Shown here piece by piece: positions 21,080-34,453 of a DNA stretch of 64,000 nucleotides. Made by a program: the position numbers and the translations under genes. The notes under the pieces were generated by a model. That model was not told the origin of the DNA, ran no database searches, and saw only the letters and a program-made list of their open reading frames with translations. Numbering within the stretch: the stretch's first letter is position 1; every line of letters starts with the position of its first letter. Source of the DNA: Rhyacophila brunnea (taxonomy: Eukaryota; Arthropoda; Insecta; Trichoptera; Rhyacophilidae); NCBI GenBank assembly GCA_022495005.1, contig JAGYXB010001759.1:1-64000 (forward strand), written 5' to 3'.

Positions 21080-22441
21080 TTATCGGGGTTTTTTTTTGTC
21101 TATGAAGTGGTATTTTTTTTTAATTTCACTAGGTTATCTACTTCAAACAATGTAAGCAATTATAATGTCACTTTTTCATATGTTTAGATATATTTTGTTA
21201 AAAATTGTTTATCCTATGATGATTTCATTTAAAAATTGAAATTTTTTAAATATCTTGTCTGTAAGATATAGATTCGGTTTCTATCTTTTATCTCAGTGAT
21301 ACCTGGTCTCAAAAAAAGGGTACAAAGTCCATAGATTATTCAGACCGCAAATTCATCCTTTTTGGCCATTATGCGGCACCCGTGCCATTAACAAATAATC
21401 ATTATAGTTGCACAATGTAAGTAATTATTTATATATGAGTAATGGTTACACTAAGGAATGTTGATTTTTTTTAATCCTGTTTCTAAGTAAGATAAAATAA
21501 ATAGATACAGACTTTATACTAGATTCAATGATTTATAGTTTTTGTACCAGTTGAAGGTTACTAACTTTTTTAATAAGTAATTAAATTTGTTTATTAATAC
21601 GAATAATATGAATATAATATTAATTATTCGACGCATGTACTATATCCACAGTACTATACCCTAATAGTAGTACGTCTTACTATTGAATACAAATATGCTA
21701 ATTTTATTATTAATGAGTCAAAATTGATATGATAAGATTAATTAATTAGTGTATGAATGTAAGTGCCTCCTCTGGAACCAGTATTAAGTAGGTACTGAGC
21801 GTGCAAAGTCCTTAATAGTCTGCGAACCTTGGCAGGTTCTACTTAAGTCAAATACTAAAATATATGATAGGGGCAAAACTTATGATTTATCGACGTTTTA
21901 CAATCCTCGACAGAGATATTTTTTAGTTTTATTTTTTTATTCTATGAAATTAAAAAAAAAAAGTTTTACTTCAGATCAACCAGCAAAACACTTTTACCCA
22001 GGTCTATGATGGTATTGTTTAGCCCATCGCGAATTTAATAAATTATGTCCAAAATTAAATTCAAGTGTATTTTTTATGTTTTTCCCGTACGTTGAACAAA
22101 TTCCGTTCAATTGAAAGACTTTTTTGTGGCAACACTACTTCCGATTCTCACATTTTTATACATTCCTGTTAATCATTTCTTCAATTAACGAGATTCTCGT
22201 TAATAATTTCTCAAGAGATGACCATCTAAGAAATTTGTGAAAAAAATCTATCTCGAGATACGAAAATCAACTTTTCTCATAATATCTCAAGAATTCTCGA
22301 GACGAAAAACCTCGAACATAAGCTCTACTCATGATCAAGCTTGAATATGCGACGAAATGCAAGATCCACTAAAATATAACTTCAATAAGATACTACAAGT
22401 TAATGAGGCGTTACATTTAACAATTTCTTCCCTAATGATAT
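21080..22441. other. No gene seen
   Basis: AT-rich. No repeat, tRNA-like head or ORF that I can support. Confidence 0.35.
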
Positions 22442-22449
22442 TCTGTAGT

Positions 22450-23175
22450 CAGGGGCGGCTCTACCTCAAGGGTTCCTAGGGACCACCCCACATCCCTAGC
22501 ATGTAAAAAATACACGTCCGATATTTTAATTATTGGACATAATATACCTACTTCATTATATGATTAAAACTATTTAATTTATTTTATCCACCTAAACCCG
22601 TCGCTATTCTATATATATATTTATTATTATTATAGAAATAAATAAAGCAATGATTTTAAATTATATAATAACATAATGATGATTACGCGGTATTAAAATA
22701 ATTATTAAAAATAAATACGCTCTGACAACTATGTACAAATTAAGAAAGCTGTGGCGTCTATTTTTCGCTGACCGGGATGACTCGGTTCCACCCGTCGTCG
22801 CGTTACAAATCTCTTTCTACAAAGGGTGCGATTGCATTAGCGTTAGTACACGCATACCGGGGAGCGATTCAAATTACCCCGAGGTGAGTAAATAAAGTAT
22901 GTCGTTGCTCAAAACCGATAATGGTAAGTCTATAATAATTAATTATTATTAATTAAGTTAATATTTTTAAGCACGCTTTTAGATGTGATTAAGTAACGAC
23001 TCAGATAATCATATTATTTATTCTAAAAAATTACTCATTTCCCATTAATAAAATCATATTATTATAAATAGCTCGGTACATAATATATAATAATTATGAG
23101 GAAGTAGGTAGGTAAGTAGTATGTATATTTAATAATTATTAATGGCTAAATTCCACCACTTGAAAGTCGCCACTG
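22450..23175. mobile_element. hAT MITE, CAGGGGCGGCT termini, copy 1 (726 bp)
   Basis: Left end CAGGGGCGGCTCTACC, right end the inverse of CAGTGGCGACTTTC. The 8-bp flanks TCTGTAGT (22442-22449) and TATGTAGT (23176-23183) differ at one base. It shares most of its sequence, inverted, with 26006-26551, including GACGCC..AGCTTTCTTAATTTG and the GCGGTATTAAA region. Confidence 0.8.
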
Positions 23176-23293
23176 TATGTAGTCATTGAAGACCCGACAA
23201 GAAGAATAAGTATGTAAATATTTAAACGTTACTAGCCGCAAGTGTCATACAAACTAAGTTTTTGATCCCATTAATTTCCACACTTCTTGCTAA

Positions 23294-25132
23294 TCTAATA
23301 TATAAAAATTAATATTTGTGTGTTTGTGTGTTTGTTTGTTCGTATTTAATGCGCAGCCATACCGTTCATCCGATTGCGATAAAACTTTGTAAACTTATTG
23401 CTTGCACTTGCGGAAAGAGTATAGGCTATACTAATATATAAAAATGAATGTCTGTCTGCCTGTATGTCTGTCTGTCTGTGTGTCTGTCCCGTATGCGTTC
23501 CTATACCATTCATCCGATTGCAATGAAATTTTGGTAAGTAGTTATATGCACACCCATAAAGGTTTCTGAATTAGAAAAATCATCATCTTCTTCTTCTTCT
23601 TCATTCTATTTTCTTTTATTCGTATGGTTTCTATACCATTCATCCGATTGCAATGAAATTTTGATAAGTGGTTGTTTGCACATCCATAAAGGTTTTTAAA
23701 TTATAAAAATCATCATTTTCTTCTTCTTCTTCATTCTATCTTCTTTTATTCGTATGGTTCCTATACCGTTCATCTGATTGCAATAAAATTTTCGTCAATA
23801 ATTGTGCCAACACCCGCGAAGGTTTCTGAATTAGTACAACCATCTTCTTTTTCTTCTTCTTCTTCTTCTTCATTCTATATTCTTTTATTCGTATGGTCCC
23901 TATACCATTCATCCGATTGCGATGAAACCTTCGTCAGTTATTGTGGTAACACCCGCAATGGTTTTTGAATTAGTACAAGTATCTTCTTTTTCTTCCTTGG
24001 TTCCTATACCATTCATCCGATTGCAATGAAATTTTGGTAAGTGGTTGTATGCACATTCATAAAGGTTTCTGAATTAGAAAAATTATCATCTTCTTCTTCT
24101 TCTTCATTCTATCTTCTTCTATTCGTATGCGTTCTTATGCCATTCATCAAATTGCGATGAAAATTTGACCAGTTGTTGTGCGCAAGCCCGCGAAGGTTTC
24201 TAAATTAGTACAACCAGCTTCTTCTATTCGTATGCGTTCCTATACGATTCATCCGATTTGGTGAGTTGTCGTGCGCACGCCTGCAAAGGTTTCTGAATTA
24301 GTACAACCATCATCTTCTTCTTCTATTCGAATGCCTACCTACACCATTCATCCGATTGCAATGAAACTTTGGTGAGTTGTCGTGCGCATGCCTACGAAGA
24401 TTTCTGAATTAGAAAATCATCTTCTACTTCTATTCTTATGCGTTCCTATACCATCCATCCAATTGCAATGAAATTTTGATCAAGTGTTGTGCCCTTGCCC
24501 GCAAAGGTTTCTGAATTAGTACAATCATCTTTTTCTTCTTCTATTTGTATGCGTTCTTATGCCATTCATCCGATTGTGATGAAATTTTGACCAGTTGTTG
24601 TGCGCACGCCCGCGAAGGTTTTTGAATTAGTACAACCATCTTCTTCTTTTTTTATTCATATGCGTTCCTATACCATTAATCCGATTGCAATGAAACTTTG
24701 GTGAGTTGTCATGCGCATGCCCACGAAGATTTCTAATTTAGAAAATCATCTTCTTCTACTATTCGTATGCGTTCCTATACCATTCATCCGATTGCGATGA
24801 AACTTTTGTCAGTTGTTGTGTGCACACCTGCGAAGGTTTCTAAATTATTATTATATAAAATACAAAGTTTGTTGTTTGTTTGTTCCATCCAATTTTGTTT
24901 TTTTTTTACTACATATTAATAACATTAATAACGTTTTCATATTTTTGATTCGATTTTAATTTAGTGTTCTTATGTTTGACCTTTACTCCTATTAGAATTA
25001 TTTTCATATTGCCATATTGTATTACACAGATATTTTAATATTAAAAAAATAATTACCTCTTATTATTTTCAAATATCTAAGATAAATATAACCACGAAGC
25101 GACCCTGGGCGAAGCCGAATCACTTTAGCTAG
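23294..25132 (+). mobile_element. Helitron-like non-autonomous element
   Basis: It starts TCTAATATATAAAAAT after an A and ends with a small GGCGAAGCC hairpin then CTTTAGCTAG before a T. TC at 5', CTAG at 3' and insertion between A and T without duplication are Helitron rules. GGCGAAGCC..CTAGT ends are common on arthropod Helitron-like repeats. A second start-like copy lies at 23428. No Rep/helicase ORF. Ends may belong to two nested elements. Confidence 0.5.
23440..24840. repeat. Tandem repeat of about 100-140 bp, roughly 12 units
   Basis: The core CCATTCATCCGATTG recurs at about 23506, 23636, 23766, 23905, 24009, 24140, 24240, 24350, 24450, 24563, 24671 and 24780. Each unit also has GAAATTTTGGTAAG, AAAGGTTTCTGAATTAG and a TTC microsatellite of variable length that explains the period drift. 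It begins beside a (TGTC)n run at 23449-23490. Confidence 0.9.
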
Positions 25133-25139
25133 TAGGATT

Positions 25140-25997
25140 ATAAAAACAAACTCATTTCATTGTGAGAAATTTAGTTTAGTATGGGAACCATTTTATTATA
25201 ATGATAAGTTAAGATCGTTGGGTACCTACCTATGCTGTGTACATGTTCTTGCCATAGTCAGTCTTAGTAAAAGTTTATATTCTGGCTGGAATTGCACTAC
25301 CGGATATCCGCAAAGCGGTACTATGACAATTACCACCAAAACAACCCGTCAACAACTCCCTGGTTATTAAACCCTCGAATCAAATAACTTTTCGTATAGT
25401 ATCAAAGAGTTTTTTTTTTATTTTTATACGGGGGCTTTTTTACACGGGAGTTAATGTGCAGGGGATTTTAAATATGGGGTTATTATCCTGGGGGTATTTG
25501 TCTTGTTACACTCCAAGAGCAGAAGTCGCCAATTCGTTTAACCCAAATATGTGAGGAAATACACCCGTTATTTATATGGACACACACCTCCGCAATCACT
25601 ACAGAAATACGAGAAAAGCTTAGCGAACCAAATAGTCATATCCGATAGAAAAAATATCGATGTGGCAACAGAGATGCTTTTGTACACTCTTCCCAATGAT
25701 AATAGGTGATAATTTTCCATCGGGTATATGCATTATTTCGCAGATTGGAGGACGATTAACAGCATACGAAATAAAGAATAGGAATCATTTATATGCATTA
25801 TAGGGAATCGTGTATATTGCGAAAATCCTACAAACTGTGAATCTTGGATTGAGAATACCGCAACCCTTGATGATATCCGCTTGTTACACCTGGCTGTACC
25901 ATTGAGGGAAATTAATGTCGCTCCCATAACAATAACCAAGACGTCGACCGGACAACTTTGATAATTGTCAACAAAGATTGTGATAATTTCGATATTA
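25140..25997. other. No gene; one short LINE-like scrap
   Basis: On the plus strand near 25283-25328 a frame reads ILAGIALPDIRKAVL then stop, resembling the tail of an insect LINE RT. Nothing else is recognisable. Confidence 0.3.
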
Positions 25998-26005
25998 TGA
26001 ATGAC

Positions 26006-26551
26006 CAGTGGCGGCTGGACGACTTTCTAGGTGGTGGGGTTTAGCTATTAATTATTAAATATACATACCTACCTACGTTCTTATATTATACATTATGTAC
26101 CAAGCTACTTATAATATTATGATTATATTAATGAGGGGTCATTTGATTCGTTCCCCAGTATGCATATATTAACGCTAATTAATATCCTTTGTAGAACGGG
26201 ATTTGTACCGCGGAAATGGGATGGGACTGAATGACCCCGGTCAACGAAAAATAGACGCCTTAGCTTTCTTAATTTGGACATGGGTGGCACCGTTAAATAG
26301 GGCGTATTTAATTACTTTAATACCGCGTAATCATCATGAAATTACATAATTTACAATGGTTCTTTATTTATTTGTATACTAATAATAATCTCTATAAAAT
26401 TGCGACGGTTTGGATGGGTAAAATAAATTAAATAGTTCATTTAACCATGCAATTAAGTAGGTATATTATGATAAAATATCGGACGTGTATTTTAGATATG
26501 ATAACGATGTGGGGATAGTCCCTAAGAACCCTTAAGGTAGAGCCGCCCCTG
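26006..26551. mobile_element. hAT MITE, CAGTGGCGGCT termini, copy 2 (546 bp, inverted)
   Basis: Left end CAGTGGCGGCTGG, right end the inverse of CAGGGGCGGCTCTACC. Flanks TGAATGAC (25998-26005) and TGAATAAC (26552-26559) differ at one base of eight. It is shorter than copy 1 through internal deletions. Confidence 0.8.
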
Positions 26552-26559
26552 TGAATAAC

Positions 26560-27080
26560 TATACATATTATTGTCAGGAATTGATATATTATCTACTATA
26601 TAGTTAGATTTTCATAAGGTAGTTGTACTTCACTAGAAATGTAGTAACTACAAAAATGAGAACTAAAACTATGCATAGTATACAATAGCTAAGTATACAT
26701 TGGATGAAAGAAATATTTAGAAGACAACGATTAACAAAAAAGTCTCATTTACAGTAAACACTTGTATTGCTCTCAAACATTAAACGAGTATTGTGAAAAA
26801 GTGTTACAATCTATTTAAAAGTTTTCAATTCTAAGCCGTTGGTAAACTATTTTCATTGAAGTGAGAACATTAATCTCGATGAGTACTTATGAATAGAGCA
26901 TTCCGGAGAACAAAGGCGACGATGATGCTTTTAAATAGCAAAAAAACTGTACAGGTAAAACAACTAGTAATGTTGCCAAACGAGTTTTTTAGTATGAGAA
27001 CAGCTAAGCCCATATTCTTAAGTCACTTTCTTAATGATATTAATGCAATATAATTATTGAATAAGAAAGTTAATTAAGGG
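26560..27080. other. No gene seen
   Basis: AT-rich DNA, no supported feature. Confidence 0.35.
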
Positions 27081-27082
27081 GG

Positions 27083-27745
27083 GCCATGCTCAGCGTAGGT
27101 CAAAATGGAGCTTTTATTCTATTTTCAAAGCATGATCCTGGACATTCCTTAAACGTTGTAGATAATCTATTTATATAATTTTGAAGCCTTATTATCCTTT
27201 ATATTTATTTTAAACATTTGATGACTGCATAAAGTATTTTTATTACATAAAATAGTATTCTTTTAAACCTCTCGCTCTAATGTTTTAGAATATATCATAT
27301 TTCAGTACATAAATGTGCAGTCGTGTTAAGATTTTTTACATTTATTAATTTTTAAACGCATTTATAAAACCATCAGTATAATTTATGTCGACATTATTAT
27401 AGTGAAATATTTACGATAAAAAATTATATTGATCTCTGTGATCCCAAATTTGACAAGAACTAGGCATTTTATATTTAAAAAATGGGCAAGATTAACACAT
27501 TTGAAGATAATTCTAAAGATACTAATTATAAGCTATGTCTTTGACCATTCAAGTGTGATAAACATCCTACGAATAATGATTGCTTTATAATAATTATTGA
27601 CCTAAGAATAAGGTAGTGTTTTTTTTTAAATACGCCATTTCTTTTGGCATTCCCCAGTGGTTAAGCTACAACATACGACCGTAGCCATAAATTGACAAAC
27701 TAAAACTGAAGTAGGGAGTAAGATCATGATAACGTGCGTGTTTGA
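27083..27745. repeat. 660-bp dispersed repeat, copy 1
   Basis: Collinear with 59795-60455 at roughly 90% identity by eye, from CGTAGGTCAAAAT through CATGATCCTGGACA, CCTCTCGCTCTAATG and ATTCCCCAGTGGTTAAGCTAC. No ORF, no clear terminal repeat. The GTGGTTAAGC word near its right end is A-box-like. Confidence 0.85.
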
Positions 27746-29938
27746 TAAAGATCATGATAACACCCAGCAGTCTGTGTCCTGAACTGTCAGAGCCTACGTC
27801 TATCGGGATTCGCGCCCACGTGCATTGACTATTATGCTATAGGAATCTTATCTAATTGCGACGAATTTTAACTAATGGTTCTTACAATACTCTTTTTCTC
27901 TTCTCTCATTTGTTAAAAAAAATCATCGAATTTGATCGACTTCAATATAAATACCTACATAGGTCCTTAATGTAAATTATTTTATGGTTTGTCTATTTTG
28001 TGACATCACATCGTCAAGTGTATCACATTATATCAGACCCCTCTTAGGGAGTGACGACATACATGGAAGACCTTAAGTTCAGCTGACTATGATAATGAGT
28101 CTCATGGGTGTATGAAATATCACGGACTATGCTCATTTTACTCTAACAAAAAAGGATAACAGTAGTGTATTCAACATAGGTACCTACTGAAAAATATACA
28201 ATAATGTTTTAATAAACGCCTTCTTGTAATAATTATATAATTTAAGATTTTTAACTCACTTTCCCTAGTATCGATGTCAAAATACTAACTGAATCAGACA
28301 GTTAAAAGAAATGTATAATATAAGTACAGCTGTAATAATTCTATTATTAATCAAAAAGGTTGTTTTACTTATGTGAAAAATACTGACTATCACGGAGTTA
28401 AGAATTATCACGGATTAAGCTTCCTTAATCCTTATGGCGAAGCAAACTATACGGCATTACTAAACGGGTTATTAACGTCAACGAGTTGTATGAACTTTAA
28501 AATAAATAAAAATGTTAAATGTATGTATATGCACCGTATTTAAATATGGTGTGTATGTCAGGCATAACTAAACGAGATTTTAATGATAATAAATAATAAT
28601 ATAAAGCGAATACAGCTAAAAATGTAAAAGTGATTTTATTTATAATTTTTCATCATGCCTTAGAATAGCTAAAAGTAGGTGATAGCGTGAAATCTCTATA
28701 TTCATAGATTATATTGTGTAAGATGCATTTCTATTTTGGTATATCTGGCAATGTCGCAATGAAACTTTAATCAAAATAAGATCTTTCAACACCATTTTTG
28801 ATTTATATTTCTGAAAAGAAATTATTATACGTATAGGTGTTTCAAGTACATATTATTATGCAGTACTTACTACACTACCACGCAAAAATATATATAAACT
28901 AAAAAGGCTTAGGCGTATTAATTAAAATTAAACACAATAATTATGTAGTATTACTTAATTCCACTTAATTTAATAATATTTGACTGGTTTCGTCAGCTTC
29001 AAAGGGTTGCCAAGTCTTTTATTTTAATTTATTAATACAATGTATTTCCACAAAGAATTGACAGTTAACACCATATAATAAAATAGACTTAACCGGCTGA
29101 AAAAGTTGCTCATAAACCATATTGAATACAAGTATTATAACTAAAAAAATATTTAAAATACTTTTAGGGAAATGAGTTTTCACGCCTCGGTAAGTAAGTG
29201 AAAAAAATCTACGATCGAAAGTAATCTACTTTCGAGACGTTATCAAAATATCATTTGCATCCTTGTAAGATTACCATATTATGCACATTTTAATCGAAAT
29301 GAATAATAATTGTTTCGAATCTAGAAATTAGTTACGAAAATTTGCATAGTCCATTAAAATAAGCGGCAAAAAATAAAACTGAAAGTTTCGCGTTGATAAT
29401 GCATCTGGCTGTGTTCTGGGCTGTTTATTTCTAAATTAAGCTATTTTTATCTTTTATAGTAATCTATCATCTGTGCTTTTCGGTAACAAATTGAATTCGA
29501 GGTAATTATTTATTTACGAGGGCAATAAATTAATACGGTCTTCTTCTGCGATTTATTTTCTGACGTTGGCAATATGTTTCTTTTTTGTTTGCATAACCAG
29601 AATGGCAGCTTTAGAAAATGGTAGAATACCAACATTTACAGTCGACTGTATTTTCAGTAATAATTGATTTCGGATACCGTCAATCAGTATGAATTTAGGA
29701 TTTTACTGCAAAGCATTTAATGAGTATGAAATCGGACAGATACAAATTAAAAAACAACGACAAACGAGTATAATAAAAACTAGTGTAATAGAACACAATA
29801 CTATTAACTTTAATATTAATTAAAATAAAATCTATTTACCCTTTACAAAACGCTGTAAATACAAGATACCAATATGTCTTTACTTCAGTATAATATAATA
29901 TAGTTATTTTTAATTAACACAAATAATAATTTTAATTA
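27746..29938. other. No gene seen
   Basis: About 2.2 kb of AT-rich DNA. GGGATTCGCGCCC near 27800 is a degenerate antisense B box, possibly the far end of a SINE. No ORF supported. Confidence 0.35.
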
Positions 29939-29940
29939 TA

Positions 29941-30179
29941 GGCCATCCACGGAATGAAACCGTATGCGGTTTCGAACCGTGTGCTATATATACTAAGCTA
30001 ATCTTGTCTGGTCATGGAAATATATTTCACAAAGTATATTATAAGCATCTGATCGTATCCGTTTATACAATACACTTGCACTAACAAATTCTGTGAAAAT
30101 ATATTTTCATGAACAAAAATCATAAGTTTAGTATGGCACATGGATCTAAACCGGATACGGTTTCAGTCCATGGATGGCC
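29941..30179. mobile_element. Mariner-like MITE, GGCCATCC termini, copy 1 (239 bp)
   Basis: About 45 bp of imperfect terminal inverted repeat: GGCCATCCACGGAATGAAAC on the left against the inverse of GGCCATCCATGGACTGAAAC. Each arm contains the palindrome GAAACCGTATGCGGTTTC. TA precedes the left end; TC follows the right, possibly a mutated TA. Confidence 0.75.
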
Positions 30180-31449
30180 TCTTATTTTGAGGAAATAACA
30201 AAAACGTTCTAAAGATTTTTGATATTAGAGAATAAAATTATTTTGTCATAAAAAATGTATTATAATATTAACGAAAAACCTCCTGAATCTCACTCAACTC
30301 ATCTTTATAAAATATTCATAAACACAAACTATATGTACATACCAACTTAGTCTGAGTACCATTTAGACATAATGGGTAAGTTCCTAATAAATGATCTAAA
30401 ACTGGAAAATTTTAAATTCTCTGCTAGATAATTGCATCTGGTTTACTAACAAAGTATACCTACCAATGCAAATATAAAACTATAATATAGTTAGTCGCAA
30501 AGGTAAATGATTAGCTACCGGGTATCAAATTAATAATCAACAGCTATATTCAATCTAGGTACTAAAAAAACAATTTAGGTAGATGCTATATTTTATGATA
30601 CAGAAATACCAGAGCTTTAAAAAAAGCATTTTCAATAGGCCTGTAATAGCATAAAAGATTGATTTTATGTTTCCGAAGCACAACTTTTAAAATACAAATA
30701 ATTTCCAAATTTTATCCATGAATAGCATAACTTGTATATTTAATGCATACCTAGGTACTTACACGAGAAACCTTCAACAGTGTAAAAATTATATGAAAGT
30801 ACGTTTTTTATTGAGTCTTAATTTACTAATAATGTCAACTGTTGGTAGGTTGTAAATTGAATTTAAATATTATTTGAAATCAGTTATTATAATATAATCC
30901 GTATTACATATTATATTGTGTCTATGTAATCGGTCCGTGCTCCACTTTTCTTCATCCTCAGGTTTTATGTATATACCTACATATTATGGTTTGTACACAA
31001 TTGGCAAAAAAAATGCGTAGTACCTACTATTAAACTTTTATTGGTACTAATGTTGCTAGCATGTTCTTTTGAGCGACAAGTCTTTTATTAAATGTTCAAT
31101 AATATGAGAAATAATAATTGGCTGTTGCGTTTACAAAAAAGAGCATAGGAGATCATTATTTTACCGTGTAAGCTGCATGCACAGAAGCTCGGCCAAGAGA
31201 CTGACGATGATAAAAAACGATAAAAAACAAGCAAGATCCTTCTTCCTAGAGGTGGGCACAACGATGTATTATATCCTAATGATGGTGTCTAAGTATTCAC
31301 GAAAATTCACTTTCTATTTCATGTTATTTTTTAACGTTGGTAATTATTCATTGATTCATTTATATTAGTGTCCACCAACTTTTTTACCTGGCGGAATGTA
31401 AATTTATTTCAAGGCGCACCAAATAAAAATCCCCCCGAAAAAATATACT
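30180..31449. other. No gene seen
   Basis: AT-rich DNA without supported features. Confidence 0.35.
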
Positions 31450-31454
31450 TACTT

Positions 31455-31770
31455 ATACTTAATCATCATCATCCAATCGATCCACTGCTGGATGAAGGTT
31501 TCCCACTCAGACCCCATCCATTCTTCTCAGTCCCTAGTTATTCGCTGGCACGTACATCGACCGAAGTTTATGTTTATCCAGGGGTTTTAGGGCGTCCCTG
31601 TAGTCGTTTAGTGCCCATTGAATACCACTCTATGACGGCATTTGTCAAGCAGTTTTCCATTAGGCCGATTCGTTTTCTGTCCAGTCCATTGCTATATCAT
31701 CTGCTAGCGACCTATATCACATCGCTTAATCTTGTCTGCTTCCTTATTCGGAAGGATTTCTGGTATTTAT
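31455..31770 (-). pseudogene. 3'-end fragment of an RTE LINE
   Basis: The minus strand matches the last 300 bp of the RTE at 12415 at moderate identity: GAT-repeat tail (CATCATCATCC), CTTCATCCAGCAGTGGAT, and the region encoding the GRP-rich C terminus. It has frameshifts and is an old copy. Plus-strand frames here are shadows. Confidence 0.75.
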
Positions 31771-31774
31771 ACTA

Positions 31775-33355
31775 TTATCATCCCCAATTTGCACATTTAC
31801 TTATTATTTTAGTATAAGTAGGTAGGTACCTAACAATCGAATAATATTGTTTTGTCTACATAATATAATTATTAATATACATATAAATACATAGTATGTA
31901 GTAATATATTAAGTAATAATTTTATGACTGAGAAAGATGAAATTCATTTTGAAAAACAAGTACATATATCAAAATGCGGCTCTAAATTAGATAATAAACA
32001 CCTAATTCTTCATCTACTATCTAAAGATCTAAACGACAACAGAGATTTAATGGTAGTAGCAGCTAATAGAAGATGTTTACTCCATATCGAAATTTACGAT
32101 ACTGACAACTCTAACTAGAAAAGAACGCTTTGTGCACATGATCGTTGTTCAAGTACAAATATTTAATTTTCTCCCACTGTTAATGCCAGCTGTGTGCCGT
32201 ACGTTGGTGGTGCGAAAGGATTAAATGACCCACTCGTACTTTTGATAATCAAGTCATGGAAATACGTGGTAGACTACGCGGCACACAGTTTGGCAGACTT
32301 ATTTAGATATATGGTGAAAGAGAGTATATGATAGATATATAAACATGATCAGAAACAGCTACACAAGATCACACTAGTTAATAGTCAGCAGTATAGACTA
32401 CAGAGCTTTTATGAGAGAGCAGAAGCATGATTTATTATGCAAATGCTGGGTGGATGGCAAATAGTTTCCATTGGAAATTAATTATAATGTTTTTAGAGTA
32501 GTTATAATTTATAATTATATTCATTAAACCGTAAGGGTGTAAATCAAAATTGCTTATTGTGATGTACCCTACTCATTATTCAATGATATAGTATTTGTGT
32601 ATTATATTGTTTAAATATCGCCTTCATCAGGGTGACGGAGAGTAGACTAAAACCTTTTATATTTTATACTTAAAATATCACTTTATAATTATTGTGCAAG
32701 ATGAATCCTGCACACGTAAGTAGGGTTATCATAATGCCATCTGCATAATATTATGAAAAGATCATTAGCACATTAATGTGGTGGAATTTATACCAAATCG
32801 TGTACCTATCTACTTATATGAGTCCCATCGCAAGGGTCGTGTTATTTTTAGCCCACCTCTGATAAATAAAATAAATTCTTGACTCGTCCCGAAATCTTGT
32901 AGCGGCCGACTGCTGCAGGTGAGGTAAAAAGAGGTAAAAATAAGCCGCGGCAAGTTCACTGACCATCCGACACAGGCTGCGATACCTTTCAACATGTCCC
33001 AGCTACTGGACACTAAATTGTAACGCCCAAGGAGATACCTGCCAGATCTTCACCGAGGATGCCTCACATGCATGGCGTAGATAACAAACATTTTGAGCAA
33101 GTAAGTAGGTGCTCGATCAAGTTGTTACAGATTTATGAAATTATTAATAAGTAGATAGGTTAATAAATATTTCCTAATAGTTACAAATATTATGTTTCAA
33201 AATTTGTATCGGTGTACCGTACATTTATACAGACATATTAATATTGTGATTTAAAGTTTGCTCCTAGCCTATTGGTATCAGTCGTATACAACTTTGTTAG
33301 AAAATTATTTACACAGTTAGGTATGTACCACATTAATATCTTGGTGATATAACCC
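31775..33355. other. No gene; small inverted repeat at 32184-32295
   Basis: TGCCAGCTGTGTGCCG at 32184 pairs with the inverse at 32275-32295, giving a MITE-like 112-bp unit without a clear duplication. The rest is AT-rich with nothing recognised. Confidence 0.4.
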
Positions 33356-33369
33356 TGTGTGCGTATTGG

Positions 33370-33515
33370 CCCCTTCCAGCATTTGCCTCCCATCCAGGTA
33401 TGTCCAAAGCCGATTCCTTCTAGTTTATGACGCCCAAGATGTATATCAAACTCGACACTATCCCTCCATCTTGTACGAGATCGACTAGGCCTTCGTTAGC
33501 CTTCCAGTTTCCCAA
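33370..33515 (-). pseudogene. Possible LINE C-terminal scrap
   Basis: Minus-strand reading gives RSRTRWRDSVEFDI then HKLEGIG, like the GRPRxRWxDxVxxD tail of insect APE LINEs. Short, single region and weak. Confidence 0.25.
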
Positions 33516-33765
33516 ATATCAGTTTCTTTGTCATGATTGACTCGTCGATTGGTGTGAAGTTCGATAGTTTTAATATAAAATATGACGTAGTTAGAGCAAC
33601 AACCGAGCGAGAGAAAACAATGCAAAGGGCTCCATGTAAAACAGTCAGAAATAATAACGGTAACAATAAATAAATGTACCCCTTGCAATTTCAAGATTAA
33701 GTTGTTCCACTATTTTAATTTCGATACCATATTAATTTCAGGTTATCCTAAATATACCATACATA

Positions 33766-33780
33766 CCTAACCTAACCTAA
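33766..33780 (-). repeat. Three insect telomere words
   Basis: CCTAACCTAACCTAA is (TTAGG)3 on the minus strand, an interstitial trace only. Confidence 0.6.
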
Positions 33781-33956
33781 AATATTAATCCAAGCTAACT
33801 AATTACTGTATATTTTATCAGAAATTTCTTTCATGTTCGCCATTCAGCAATTAGGTGGGCACATTATCGTACAATACCAACAGTTTATTGCATATATTAT
33901 TTAATATACCAACAAATCGCCCAGTATTCAAATTTCGAACATATCTCATCTCAGTA

Positions 33957-34453
33957 TAAATAATTACAAGATAAAAAGAACTTTTTATATAACACGTTTT
34001 CAAATTTTCTGTTGAATCGTATAAACTTGACAATTCTATGTATTAATAAATACTTTTGTTTGGACTTGATAGAAATACTGAATAAATATATAGAATACTG
34101 AAATGTCATTTTGACATTTCATATTGATTTCCATAGTAACACACGTATATATTAATAATTTAGTTGCTAGGACCCCCTTAGCAACCAATAATAGTGTTTT
34201 ACTTTTTACGATTTTTTTCCGAAATAGCTTTCCATACAAAACAGAATTAACTGAAAATGAATTCAATTCTGCTTAAAGATGGCTGAAAGTATTAAAATAA
34301 TGCATTGTCGTCGTGTTCTGATATATTCTAAAAGTTTCAAATATCTAGCTAGTCGGAAAGTTAGTTAAAAATCTTCAATCGTCCAATACAAATCTTGGAC
34401 AAACTAGAACAAATTTGTACCGGACAAACAAGAATACGAGCGTGGTAAAATAC
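33957..34453 (-). repeat. R480 copy D (full length)
   Basis: Runs from AATTACAAGATAAAAAGAAC to AATACGAGCGTGGTAAAAT and is among the most complete copies, with the central inverted words GAAATGTCA / TGACATTTC intact. Good reference for the family. Confidence 0.9.

Noticed and set aside
23440..24840. CRISPR array
   Set aside because: Units diverge along their whole length, have no conserved repeat with unique spacers, and the genome is eukaryotic.
31368..31817. Plus-strand 149-codon frame
   Set aside because: It is antisense to the RTE 3' fragment at 31455-31770.
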